From Eunapius fragilis (Eukaryota > Porifera > Demospongiae > Spongillida > Spongillidae), in the NCBI GenBank assembly GCA_963681505.1, contig OY811979.1:6142910-6206909 (forward strand): a DNA stretch of 64,000 nt, given 5' to 3'. This document shows positions 54,301 through 63,028 of this stretch, in pieces. The notes under the pieces are model-generated. The model was not told where the DNA came from. It saw only the letters and a program-made list of their open reading frames with translations, and searched no databases. Each line of letters opens with the position of its first letter. Positions within the stretch are counted from its first letter, which is position 1. Position numbers and translations under genes: made by a program.

Positions 54301-54790
54301 CTCTAAGTTACTGAGGTGCCAGACCATTAACTGACTCACCCTGACAACTTCGACTGTCATTAGAGACTAGCATGCCTTTGGGACAAACACAACTGTAGCC
54401 ATTTTCCTTGAGCAGGCATTGGTACTCACAGCCTCCATTTCTGATGGCACACGGGTTTGGTCCTAAAAGGAGGGCCGAGGGATGGGAGGTGAACGGGAGA
54501 AGATACATGTAAGGGTACGTGGGAATCTGGAACCCGTCGCACACGAACACCTGCGAGGCTGTGAGTGTGCATGTGTAGGGGGCGGGGGGTGGGGGGGGGG
54601 GAGGGGGGGATGGGAGATGAAGCGGATACACGCGAAAAGGCCGAGTGTGTTCGCGGCTGCCTAGTGTAGTTGATCGAGCCTTAGCTACTCGCGTACCGGG
54701 GACGGACGTGCCGCTGGCTGAATAGATGGCCAGCAGCGCGAGCCAAAGTGAGTACGCTGCCATCCACAGGGAAAAGTTTCGTGTTCCCAT
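39827..54790 (-). CDS. LRP-like YWTD/EGF single-pass receptor (20 exons, 1458 aa)
   Basis: Exons in transcript order are 54790-54697, 54462-54340, 54190-54006, 53757-53555, 53050-52859, 52522-52326, 52271-52128, 51286-51089, 46000-45796, 45597-45398, 45015-44812, 44284-44144, 43622-43205, 42806-42394, 42302-42174, 42093-41966, 41594-41570, 41323-41233, 41164-41110 and 40858-39827. All introns are GT-AG and all phases join. The product has a signal peptide ([18 protein letters not shown]), then EGF, YWTD propeller 1 (about 73-331), EGF, propeller 2 (380-648), EGF, propeller 3 (696-972), a Cys-rich EGF-like module, a stalk, a membrane helix and a 343-residue tail. This is the LRP4/5/6 layout with three propellers and no LDLR class A repeats. 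Surface ligand binding or endocytosis is inferred from the family. An alternative start is the ATG at 54808. Confidence 0.88.
40861..41109. other. Intron 19 of the LRP-like gene
   Basis: Unique sequence with splice sites fitted at both ends. Nothing else seen. Confidence 0.5.
41400..41568. repeat. C-rich minisatellite in an LRP-like intron
   Basis: Units of about 20-28 bases of the type CCACTTCCTCACCCCATCC. The sense strand of the gene is G-rich here. Confidence 0.85.
41702..41910. repeat. C-runs in an LRP-like intron
   Basis: Two C-rich tracts (41695-41728 and 41896-41909) in otherwise unique intronic sequence. Confidence 0.8.
42174..43622 (-). CDS. LRP-like receptor: propeller 3 and last EGF-like exons
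   Basis: Two large exons of 418 and 413 bases encode all 277 residues of propeller 3 ([32 protein letters not shown]). Several blades deviate from the consensus. Exon 42302-42174 adds an atypical Cys-rich module ([24 protein letters not shown]). The intron at 42807-43204 is largely a TATG/CATG microsatellite. Confidence 0.85.
42907..43188. repeat. (TATG)n/(CATG)n microsatellite, ~280 bases
   Basis: Blocks of TATG alternate with blocks of CATG; the last ~120 bases are pure TATG. It fills most of the intron between the two propeller 3 exons. Confidence 0.97.
43650..43845. repeat. GGAGGGATAGGTGTGTGTGG minisatellite
   Basis: About nine imperfect units of 18-27 bases with GTGTG and GGAGGGATAG blocks, immediately 5' of the propeller 3 exon in gene sense. 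Confidence 0.85.
44144..52271 (-). CDS. LRP-like receptor: EGF 2, propeller 2 and EGF 3 exons
   Basis: Exon 52271-52128 is an EGF module ([23 protein letters not shown]). The propeller exons 51286, 46000, 45597 and 45015 (198, 205, 200, 204 bases; 269 residues) carry VYWSDD, LYWVDMG, IYWTDD, AVWSDP and LYWTNR. Exon 44284-44144 is the next EGF ([24 protein letters not shown]). The intron between 51089 and 46000 contains a whole Gypsy element in the opposite orientation. Confidence 0.87.
45031..45340. repeat. (TACA)n microsatellite with AAATACATA and CATG variants
   Basis: About 310 bases of TACA repeats with interspersed AAATACATACA and CATGCATG blocks. Confidence 0.97.
45341..45397. repeat. 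(CA)n microsatellite abutting a splice donor
   Basis: Pure CA repeat ending exactly at exon 45398-45597. The GT of the splice donor is the first GT of the repeat on the sense strand. Confidence 0.95.
46192..46280 (+). repeat. 5' LTR (89 bases)
   Basis: TGTAGTACACGAGTATTG at the start and GGCTAATATTACA at the end. It is very short for a Gypsy LTR. Confidence 0.92.
46282..46297 (+). promoter_or_regulatory. tRNA primer-binding site
   Basis: TGGTAGCAGAGAATGG lies one base after the 5' LTR. It pairs with the 3' end of metazoan initiator-methionine tRNA with one mismatch, judged from the known tRNA 3' end. The Gag ATG (46294-46296) lies inside this site. Confidence 0.8.
46294..50540 (+). pseudogene. 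Inactivated Gypsy gag-pol
   Basis: Gag starts at 46294 ([13 protein letters not shown], then [20 protein letters not shown]). An in-frame TGA at 46711 is followed by the same frame to a TAA at 47659. The zinc knuckle has lost its first Cys and its His ([12 protein letters not shown]). Protease is DSGSS (47149). RT continues in the same frame to a frameshift near 48107; the next frame has YIDD (about 48191) and RNase H ([27 protein letters not shown]). A TGA at 49410 precedes the integrase ([25 protein letters not shown]), with another shift near 49540. Two further stops at 50144 and about 50255 break the C-terminal region. One original gag-pol frame is likely. Confidence 0.9.
50582..50672 (+). 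repeat. 3' LTR (91 bases)
   Basis: TGTAGTACATAGTATTG at the start and GGGCTAACATTACA at the end. A purine-rich stretch (ACAGAGAGGGACGAA) directly precedes it and would serve as the polypurine tract. Confidence 0.92.
50895..51082. repeat. CCCTCCTCCCTCATC minisatellite
   Basis: Pyrimidine tract of irregular 12-20-base units directly beside exon 51089-51286. Confidence 0.85.
51541..51643. mobile_element. Half of a foldback MITE
   Basis: AAGTAAAGAAAAACATTCTC to AACAAGGTTTTGAGGA matches one arm of the element at 23260-23542. The opposite arm is missing and the dispersed repeat 51645-51880 follows directly. Confidence 0.85.
51645..51880. repeat. Second copy of the dispersed repeat of 8652-8890
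   Basis: Shares GAAGAATTGGCCTGGGGACG, TGGAACAAAACATTAAAATG, TTCTGGTTCGATAGCAACAA and the end palindrome GGAACTACTACCGTAGTCC. Confidence 0.8.
51890..52110. repeat. ACACATGCACACCTCCCCTA minisatellite
   Basis: Irregular units of about 22-47 bases built from CCTAACACATGCACACCT and ACCTCACC blocks, ending close to EGF exon 52128-52271. Confidence 0.9.
52326..54462 (-). CDS. LRP-like receptor: first EGF and propeller 1 exons
   Basis: Exon 54462-54340 encodes an EGF module ([28 protein letters not shown]). The four exons 54190-52326 (185, 203, 192, 197 bases) encode 259 residues with blade motifs LFWAD, LYWTD, MFWTDWG, LYWAD and LYWTDW, and NLDGSHR/ALDGSGR strings, as expected for a six-bladed LDLR class B propeller. 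Each exon covers about one and a half blades. Confidence 0.88.
53214..53552. repeat. CCCCTCCCCAGACCTCCTCA minisatellite
   Basis: About 15 units of 14-22 bases in the intron between exons 53050 and 53555. It touches the donor of exon 53555-53757. Confidence 0.92.
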
Positions 54791-54942
54791 CCTTGGATTT
54801 TGATCCATGTTCCCAGGGTTTTCCTAGGTTAGCAGTTTTCTTTGCTAACCACATCTAATCTTATCTGATCATCGACCTTGGGCAAGATCATAGGAAAAAG
54901 TTTCGTGTTTCTATCCTTGGATTTTGATCCACATTTCCAGGG
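54771..54942. repeat. Direct duplication of the LRP-like start region
   Basis: About 50 bases around the start codon (GGAAAAGTTTCGTGTTCCCA through CCTTGGATTTTGATCCATGT) recur at 54893-54942 with a few changes. In the upstream copy the CAT that gives the 54790 start is TAT and the 54808 ATG context is also altered, so it cannot start translation in the same way. Confidence 0.88.
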
Positions 54943-56534
54943 TGGAATGGCTTATGTCAACATTGTAAGTTGTACCTTAGAATCTTTAGATGTAAGGCTA
55001 GACAAGATCTTGAATTTCAACAATCCCTGGAGATCTGATGAAATGTTGTGGCACCACGACGAATAATCTCACTACCGCGACTTTTCCTAAAGTCAGCAGT
55101 ACTGTATACTGTACCCAAAGAGGATGCGAATCCTGTATTGTACCCCTCTACCAGTGAGGCAAGGGCAAGGAGAGTCCTCACTTTGCGCAGAGTGATCGCT
55201 CTACAAGTTAACAGCACACAATAATAATACACGAAGTTTTATTTTCCCACCAGATATTTCGTGATGACTGATGTCTTCCCTGCTTACAATGCAGTAATGT
55301 ACATGTATGTGTGTGCAATGATGACATAGCCATTGCATATAGTACTTAAATGCACATACAATCAGCACAGGAGTGAGCAGTAGAGTTACAAATTCGACAT
55401 AATATTATCATATGCCATACGATCGCAGGTTTTGTTTTGGTTGTCTAGTTATCAGTGGCGGGTCCAGGGGGGGAGGGGGGGGGGGGGGGGGAGGGGAGCA
55501 CCGGGGGCACGTGCCGGTACACACTTTGGATAATAACGTAGTAGGCCGTACTAGTATTAACTTAACAGCGGTCTCGGCGTGTACGGGGTTGTTAATTATA
55601 TTTCTGCCAGTGTACCGCTTGATGTACGTGTTGATTACAGTTCGCTTGTACAATGTTTAAAAAAGCATGCAGTACAGTACTCATACACATACATACATAC
55701 TACTCCGCATTTCTACTCGTCACATATATCTGCATTTCACTCCCGATATTGTCCACACTTTACCACTATAGACACGCATCTACATTCTAGTCCTCATATA
55801 CTAAGCATTCGACATACTGGTCCCGATATGTATCATGGGTACGAGACTACGCAGTGCCGGCCGTTCCCGTCCCAAGTGAGCGAGTCCAGCCAGCAAGGTG
55901 GTCCTAGACTTTTAGGATTTTAGTGAGGTCTGCATGAAGGCGTATTTTTAAAACGTCTGTTCAGTTGCATATAATGAGTTCAAACGTCTGTTGCATTGCG
56001 GAATTGCAGTCCAGCGCATGCGCAACTTTTCTACGATGAATACACGTTTGTGCTTGGCATTTAATGATTTCATTATTCAACTCATGCTGCAATATCTGGG
56101 TTAGTTCACATACCCACCATCATTTCCTATACATGTATCTTTCCTTGCTAGTTTGACTTGTCTCTGTAAAAACAATGTTACATAACCTCTTATCCTCGTG
56201 TACAGTGCAATGCAATGTATATAATTACATGGTTATAATCAATTTGGTATGCGGAACACAATATGTGAATTCGTTACTATAGACTAAGAAACCAGTCTGC
56301 CACTAATCACACGCGTATTCACGACACTTCAAGCCCTACATAGAGAGTGCTATGTAATGTTGCTCTTTTGAACCTGGAAGTGGAAGTTACGGACAATAAA
56401 AGCCGGATTTAAGGTATGTAGCACAAGGAGAAAGCTACATGTAAATAGACATCAAAGTGGGGTACATGTTACATGTACATGTATGCACAAGACCACCTAA
56501 CAATGATGCACAACTATAAATGAAAGTCAATCCA
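54943..56534. other. Intergenic region between the LRP-like and iRhom-like genes
   Basis: A GGCGGGTCCAGGGG string followed by G-runs (55453-55500) resembles a transposon edge. No ORF is supported. The 3' ends of the iRhom gene and the promoter of the LRP-like gene should be within it; no core promoter motif stands out. Confidence 0.35.
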
Positions 56535-59193
56535 TCAGTACTGATTCCTTGACTGCAGTGTCTGTCCATAGTCCAGACAGAATGTTGGTGTATAAGGAAT
56601 ACAGTTGAAATAAATGAAATCAAACCAGTTCAGTTGACCAACATAAAACAATAGAAGGGATGAAGCAAACAGACAGATGGATAGCGGTATAGAGATTATC
56701 ATCATCACTATTTTTAATGTGCGAGTGCACTCTTGCTTGCTATGAAGTTGCTCAAGTAGTTCTTTACTGTTGTGATGATTTTTGAAGAGGTCCATAGTAG
56801 GCTTCTCCACATATTTGGATTGAACTACAATCCAGCTAAGAAAGAATCCAAAAACTAACCCTCCAATGAGTGTGTAGTTACCAAGAAAGGGAAACAATAC
56901 ACCCATCACAAAGGTGACCACGATGACTACTAGCACTGCTAGTAGATCAACCTGTGGCTTCTCTAAGTAGCGACAATCCATTAACAGGAACACTAAAATA
57001 TAAGCCATAATTCCAAGCATAGATGCTCCTGGGCCTACCTATGGACATGAAGAAAAAAAAAGGTTGCAATTAGTTTTCAAACAACATAATACAAGTAAAT
57101 GCACACAATCCCTAAACAAGAAAGCCAAGTGGATATATGGTATAAAAAGGATGGGAATTGTAGGTCCAGTGCTAGTGAAACAGAGAAAGAAAGAGGAGTT
57201 GGGGGGGGGGGGGGGGGGGGGAGGAATTGTGCAAAGAGAGAGGTAAAGGCACTATTGGAATGCTCAAGGCAGAGAATGGGAATTAATCACCTTACTGTTG
57301 ACCCTTTAGTCAGAAGTTACTGAACTCATGTGGAATTACACCCCCTGTACTCTGCAAGGTGAGTACTTATGTTTTGTATGCACATCCATTCCTTCTATTT
57401 TGGATCATACCAACATCGACCTCCTAAGCTAAACACTCATTTGCAGGCTATGAGAACACATTCATTTTGGGAGCTTCGGGCCATTACCCAATACAATACT
57501 TAAAAACTTTACAGAAAGAAGCATCAAAGTTGACACATGCGTGTGTGTGTGATTAAAAATTCAAGTCAGTGTAACTCCATGATAGATAGACCAATTTCCA
57601 GAGTTTTACAGGACCTACATGCATGTATTAGAATATCAACTTATTCAAAAAAGCTGCATTATGTCGCATTTCACTGTGACCATCCATATAGTATTGTACA
57701 CGTCCCTTAGGACTGGGCCAAGATAAGTAAGGGTTAAAATAAGCTGAACTAGTAGAACTACATATATCAGCAATACCACATGTGGATGGATAGTTCCACT
57801 AGCAGAGTAAGCTTTACATGTATCAAAAAGATTAAGATTTAAGTTGGACGAATTCTAGAAAAAATTGTAGTAGATGCCAATACCATAAAATATAACTAGG
57901 TCCCATAAACATCAAAACATATTGTTTAGCAGAAATAAAGAGGGTACAAACATTTACAAAAACACAATTAAATAAGCTTACACCCTATTTCTAAGAATAA
58001 CTGTATGTACGAACTAATTTTATGAATAAAAAGTAATATTACAATTTGCAATCAAAGATGTAATCAAACTGCAATAAACAGGAGTGTGTTTCAATAGAAA
58101 TATTATGTAAACCTCGCAGCTATATCTTAAAAATGCTTATCCAAATATTCACGCACACTCTGTGGCATAGCCAAGTCCTGTACACAATGTGTTAAATATA
58201 AATGTACCCACCCGCTACATGATATCATCATAATGTTAAGGATAGAGTAATTTCCTATTTAGTCTGCCCACCTCTGGGTAGTACGGCACAAACACAGCAC
58301 TGACAATATTTCCTCCAACACCACTCAGAATGTAAACAAAACATGTTTTAAACCATCCAAGCCTCTTCTCAACGATGCGAAGAACAAAGAAAGTGAACAG
58401 CAGTGTGAGGATAATGTGCAAAATCCTAAACAAAGACGGAGTGGTATTATAAACAGAAAACTCAAAGTGGGAGCCATTATCCAATGCACTGTAGTCACAC
58501 ACATACACACACACACCTGAAAATAAGAATTGAAATGATTATAATCCTGCACCATCTAAAATATGGCTCAGGACAATTGTTCAATGACACAATACATCAC
58601 AGCAAACAAACAAGCCATGGTACCAGCGTTCAAACATAGTGGTGATTTAATTCTTAACTAACAGTGAACCAACATGGTGTATTATGGATATTAAAAAGGT
58701 TTAAATTATGTAATAAAACACCTACATGTACATGAATGTTATTACAAACATCTTGTAAAAATCAGTTAATCCCAGCCTGTGATGATCTGGTGAAAGGGGC
58801 CACCCATAACTACTTCTGTGGAAGCTACATGTACATGTAACTAGAAACAATTTCTTGTACATGTACAATCAATAGCACTAACCCAGCATGGAGAAACAGG
58901 GAGAGCCATAACCTGTACACCTGGTCAGGATGGTCCTTCTCTGCAAATGGTATGAGGCCACAAACACCACTTAGGCAGTCCACCTATAGCGGGACACAGC
59001 CATGGTTACCATGACAATAACCGGCAACACTACAATAATGTACCTGTGAACACAGGAATGCATCAGAATGATAGTGGCCTCCCAGGAAGTTACAGTGCTC
59101 AAAGGTAGTGATCAGGCACACAGCCTGCAGTCCAACACAACATGGATGTCCTGTCAGCTCACAGGACAAGTGGGGGTAGGAGGAAACAGCATC
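56535..59193 (-). CDS. Inactive rhomboid (iRhom-like), C-terminal exons
   Basis: Exons in transcript order are 59193-59044, 58983-58883, 58425-58272 and 57038-56535, all GT-AG and in phase (302 residues plus stop). The first has the Cys-rich luminal iRhom homology region ([28 protein letters not shown]). The second gives CGLIPF and [15 protein letters not shown]. The third gives [10 protein letters not shown] and [14 protein letters not shown] ending YYPE. The last starts VGPGASMLG and contains four membrane helices. Rhomboid proteases have GxSG and a later catalytic His. Here the Ser site is Gly in GPGA, and the His site is Leu (NYTLIGG). The Pro in GP is the iRhom hallmark. The expected role, from the family, is ER trafficking of client membrane proteins such as ADAM17. 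The N-terminal exons, including the cytosolic part and first helix, were not found and may lie beyond the window. Confidence 0.88.
57039..58271. other. Large intron of the iRhom-like gene
   Basis: AT-rich with a run of about 25 Gs (57199-57222). No element or exon recognised. Confidence 0.4.
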
Positions 59194-60367
59194 CTGTAGA
59201 CATATCTACAAAAAAAAAAACATGCAGATAAGGTGGTACAAATAGACGAATAAGGATAAAGAAAATTACAGGCCAATTTGATATGTTGGTATTCCAAGCT
59301 GGATTATGGAACCTGTCAGGGTTAATGCAGTTACTGTAGGAAAGGTTAGATGGTCAGTACAGGGAGTGCGTCCATGCTAATATAACTCACTAAGGTGAGG
59401 TTCCACAGACTGATCTAACAGGTGCAGAGCTTTCAGTGTCATTGTACTTGTAGTAGAAGTCAGCATACGTGGACTGATAGTGCATATGCATATGTGCAGG
59501 CAATGAGCAATCAGATGTCAAATATATGTACATGTAATTAAACAACCATGGCTGTATCACATAATGTAATGGCAGGTATAAATGCATATGACGATATGTA
59601 TAAGAATGTACAAAATTAATAAGCAATTACTTGTAAAACCTATAGTGAAATAGTTAAAAAAAGACTACATCTTCATTTTTATTTCGCTAATATTGTATTT
59701 CCTTTCCCTAATTACTTTGAGATAGTCATTAGCACAGAACCACATAATCATTTTACTCAGAAAATTCCCTAAAGCTAACACATTCATGTCCAAGTATGTG
59801 TATGCAAGATACAATGTACATGTATATGTATTCCACAAATAAACACTACACTTTCGAAGTGAATCAATTTAAGTGTGTATTCATTCAAGGACACCCTGTA
59901 TACATCTATGTATATCGATTACCCCATGCTGAAATTGATAACACTATTACTCATTCACAGTATATAGTACATGTATGCACTACACCTTTTCATCAGCTGA
60001 CCTTTTGAACATGATATATATGTGCTAGATGTTCGTGATATGACAATTTAATTGGGATGTTGGATGCACATGTACGTGTACATGTACAAGTAAAAGAAAT
60101 TATGCTCTATAAACATTAGTTGTTAAATGTAGGTCTGTAATATTTGCATAAATACTGAAAATCCAGGATTGTTTCCCCTGTCCCAAGCCTTCTCTCCTGC
60201 ATACACAGCCAGAAAACAAGTGCCACTCCTCACATTTAATAACTTGTGACTCGTCTAGACAACTGCCATTTAGTACAATAATCTTATTATTCTTTTTTCT
60301 TCATGTTTGCAGCCATGAAGGCATTATTGATGAAAACAAACTCCCACATCAAAAGGTGTCTGCTAAT
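59194..60367. other. Unassigned region upstream of the recognised iRhom exons
   Basis: AT-rich, with ACATGTA-type strings. TTAAATGTAGGTCTGTAATATTTG (first 20 bases TTAAATGTAGGTCTGTAATA) at 60124 resembles the inner arm of the foldback at 7836. Missing N-terminal iRhom exons were sought here and not found. Confidence 0.35.
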
Positions 60368-60482
60368 GTGCAAAGTGTGTGCACTGTTTCCTGCTAGATT
60401 CGCGTCAATAATTTGGGCATCAAACCCATACATTGAATTGCCTGGGAATCGAGCAGGAAAAACTGTGCACACACTTTGCACT
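60368..60482. repeat. Hairpin with ~30-base arms
   Basis: GTGCAAAGTGTGTGCACTGT and the mirrored CTGTGCACACACTTTGCAC, extended by TTTCCTGCT and AGCAGGAAA, form an inverted repeat around a ~50-base loop. Confidence 0.85.
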
Positions 60483-60524
60483 GCTATATCTCAGTAACGG
60501 ATTCATGACGCAAACATTAATGAA

Positions 60525-61115
60525 CAGAACAAGTGCAGGACCTCTGTAAGATTACTCCTGCCGAAAGGTATGGTGGATTCAAACCCTGTGGGGCATCGGA
60601 CATTGTACTACTGGCATGGAGCAAGGACAAGACCCCAAAAGGTATTTTACCATAGAGAAATGGTGTAGTATTAAGTTTTCAAAATAGGATGTCAATAGTG
60701 TTTACCGTTCGGAAGCTATAGCGATTCAAACGCAATGGATTGTTAAAACATTTGGGCCACGAAATTTTGTTGTGAACTGTCCCATTTCTATCTCCGTAAT
60801 GGACAAAGTAAAATTAATGAAAACAACAAATCAATAGGTACAGGACCTCTCTACCTACAAACCAAATTTGAAGCGATTGATTACTCCTGCCAGAAGTGAT
60901 GGTAGATCCAAATCCTGTGGGGTATTGGACATTGTAATACTGGCACAGAGAAAGGACAAGACCCCAAATGTATTTTACCACAGAAAAATGGTGTTTTGTG
61001 AAGACTTGAAAATAGGATGTTGATAGTGTTTACCATTCGGACGTCATAACGATTCAAATGGATTCTTACTATATTTGGGTCATGAAATTTTGTCTTGAAC
61101 TATCCCATATTATAT
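60525..61115. repeat. Tandem pair of ~280-base units, ~310 bases apart
   Basis: Both units hold GGACCTCT, ATTACTCCTGCC, CCTGTGGGG, CAAGGACAAGACCCCAAA-type and AATAGGATGT blocks in order, ending in ATTTTGT...CCCAT. Divergence looks like 20 percent. Confidence 0.8.
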
Positions 61116-61432
61116 TATCCAGTTTCCAGTCTAGATCTAAGCTAGGCAGATGGTGGTACCTAAAAGTGGTTGTATGGTTCCTGGCCGGTGATATTATCTC
61201 CAATAGATAACATCTCTTGCTAATTTTATTAAATAAAGTTGTCAAAATTTGGATTAGACATAATACTTGCTCAGAAAGTCATAATTTAAAAAAAAATACC
61301 TGCAAATAAAGTACTCAAAAATTTAGAAAGTGAATTTTGAGGGCTCAGTAAATGGACAAAAAGTGGGAGGGTCAGTTGGTTTCGGCATGGTTTGAAACAG
61401 AAACAGAAGCTTTGTATCTTAATATGCATTAT

Positions 61433-62630
61433 GGCAGCGATTCAGCAGCAGCAGCAAGCACTACCGTACAGGTATGAACCTACGTTGTCTACACTGAATA
61501 CAGGGCGGCAAGAACTGCTTTTTCTACCTTCTAATGAGGCTGCACCTCCAGGGAGAATCAAGTACATGTAGCTGAGCTCGTTGTCCTTCGTGCCATCTTC
61601 TGACAAAGCATTAGGGGTTGTACGCATGACAACCAGGCTTGATACCAAAAAATAATCAAGTGCCCAAGGAACAAATACCCAAGCCGATACTTTCAAGTGC
61701 AGTGCAGCAGTCCATTGGCAGGAGGCAGAGAAAGGGAAGATCCCAATGTGTACATGTAAGTTGTGTCCTAATTGCAGCCAAGAACAGCAGCTAATGTCTC
61801 TAATTAACCATAACTGCCCAACCAGCAATCAAGAGGGTACCTCATATCCCTCCAGTCTAGTGAGAGCTGCGGATTCCATGCCAATTACATTTGCAAGAGT
61901 GCTTACTGTTCAATTGCAAAGCACACAAAGACTTGGCAATATGTTGCCAATCCAATTGCAGACAACCCTTTCCCATTGCATCCTAGAACTTCAGATGAAG
62001 TGAATATTCACAACAGAAAGCTGTCTGATAGATATGAGGTGAAAAAAAGAATGATGAGAAAAGGAGACCACTCGTTAGCATCTTACAGCCGCTGTGGCTG
62101 CACCTCTCAATTGTATCACGAATGAGGCTAATGGTCCCATGGTAATTGCAGAACTAGAGGAACAGCTACCAGGAACATTGGATCGTGGGGAGCATCTGAT
62201 CAGATAAAGCAACAAATCAGAGATAAGTTGAATCGTAGATGCCAAGGCCATGGCATGTTCCATGTGTAACCACATTTTCTTAATCGCGCTGGACTACAGC
62301 TGAAGTTTCTTAAGTGTGCAGATCATAGGGTAGGGGGCATTATTGGAAATCTGCAGGGCCTGATTCAGAGAGCAATGGTTGATCGAAACATCCTGCCTGA
62401 ACAGTAGGAAGCTCTTCAACAGGGAGCTGTGATAAATGCCAATCCTGGAGCCCCTCCACCAACCAATGCCGCTGTTCAGACACAGCAACTCAACACTGGT
62501 GTTAATCCTGCATCAACCATGGAAGTGGTACCTGTCTCAGGACCAGACATAGGGCGTATGAAGTAGGTCATAATGGAACTCAAAGCTGATTTGAAAGAAA
62601 GAGGTACTGAGGCCTAAGGCAAAACAAAAT
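61433..62630 (+). pseudogene. Decayed, unrecognised ORF
   Basis: A start MAAIQQQQQALPYRYEPTLS runs 43 codons to a stop at 61568. Further readable stretches are found in shifting frames, for example QIKQQIRDKLNRRCQGHGMF (near 62205), LIQRAMVDRNILPEQ (62370) and a Pro/Gln-rich segment PGAPPPTNAAVQTQQLNTGV (62445). The character is that of a transposon structural protein, but no domain is recognised. Many stops make it non-functional. Confidence 0.35.
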
Positions 62631-63028
62631 CCAGGGGCAGCTGATCGCAGTCCTACAAATGGAAGCAGAATTAAGAAGCCCACCTGTGACAATGAAAAAG
62701 TCCTTTCCCATGTTTTCAGTGTACTTGCAAACCCATCTGAAAGTGATCACCGTGACTTTCTTCCATACCTCAAGACTGCCTGCAAAGACATCGAAAATGG
62801 TAGTTCTTCAAGTACACTAATCCGAGTGCCATGGTGAACTCAGCATTGGAAAAGTGGATATGGGCCGAGAGAGAAACGCTGAACAAAATCAAGGATTTGC
62901 TGATGATGATGATTTGTTTGAACAACTCACAATCATTCGCCCCAACCATGTTGAAATGCCTGTGTTTAGAATTCTTGATGATGACTAGCTAATTAACCAT
63001 GTGCTTGTAACACATACACATCCAAATT
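62631..63028. other. Spacer
   Basis: Possible continuation of the decayed ORF (NSALEKWIWAERETLNKIKD near 62835). Nothing firm. Confidence 0.3.

Noticed and set aside
39827-54790. LDLR class A repeats and NPxY or PPPSPxS motifs in the LRP-like receptor
   Set aside because: Looked for between the last EGF and the membrane helix and in the tail; not present in the phase-consistent exons.
55017-55232. Possible tRNA gene
   Set aside because: No cloverleaf with A and B box spacing could be formed; no tRNA, rRNA or snRNA gene was recognised in the window.
58426-58516. An upstream acceptor at 58517 extending the third iRhom exon
   Set aside because: It gives phase 1 while the preceding exon ends in phase 2; the acceptor at 58426 fits phase and restores the FLHAGILH sequence typical of iRhoms.
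60303-60497. 64-codon frames on both strands
   Set aside because: They arise from the hairpin at 60368-60482, which reads similarly in both directions.
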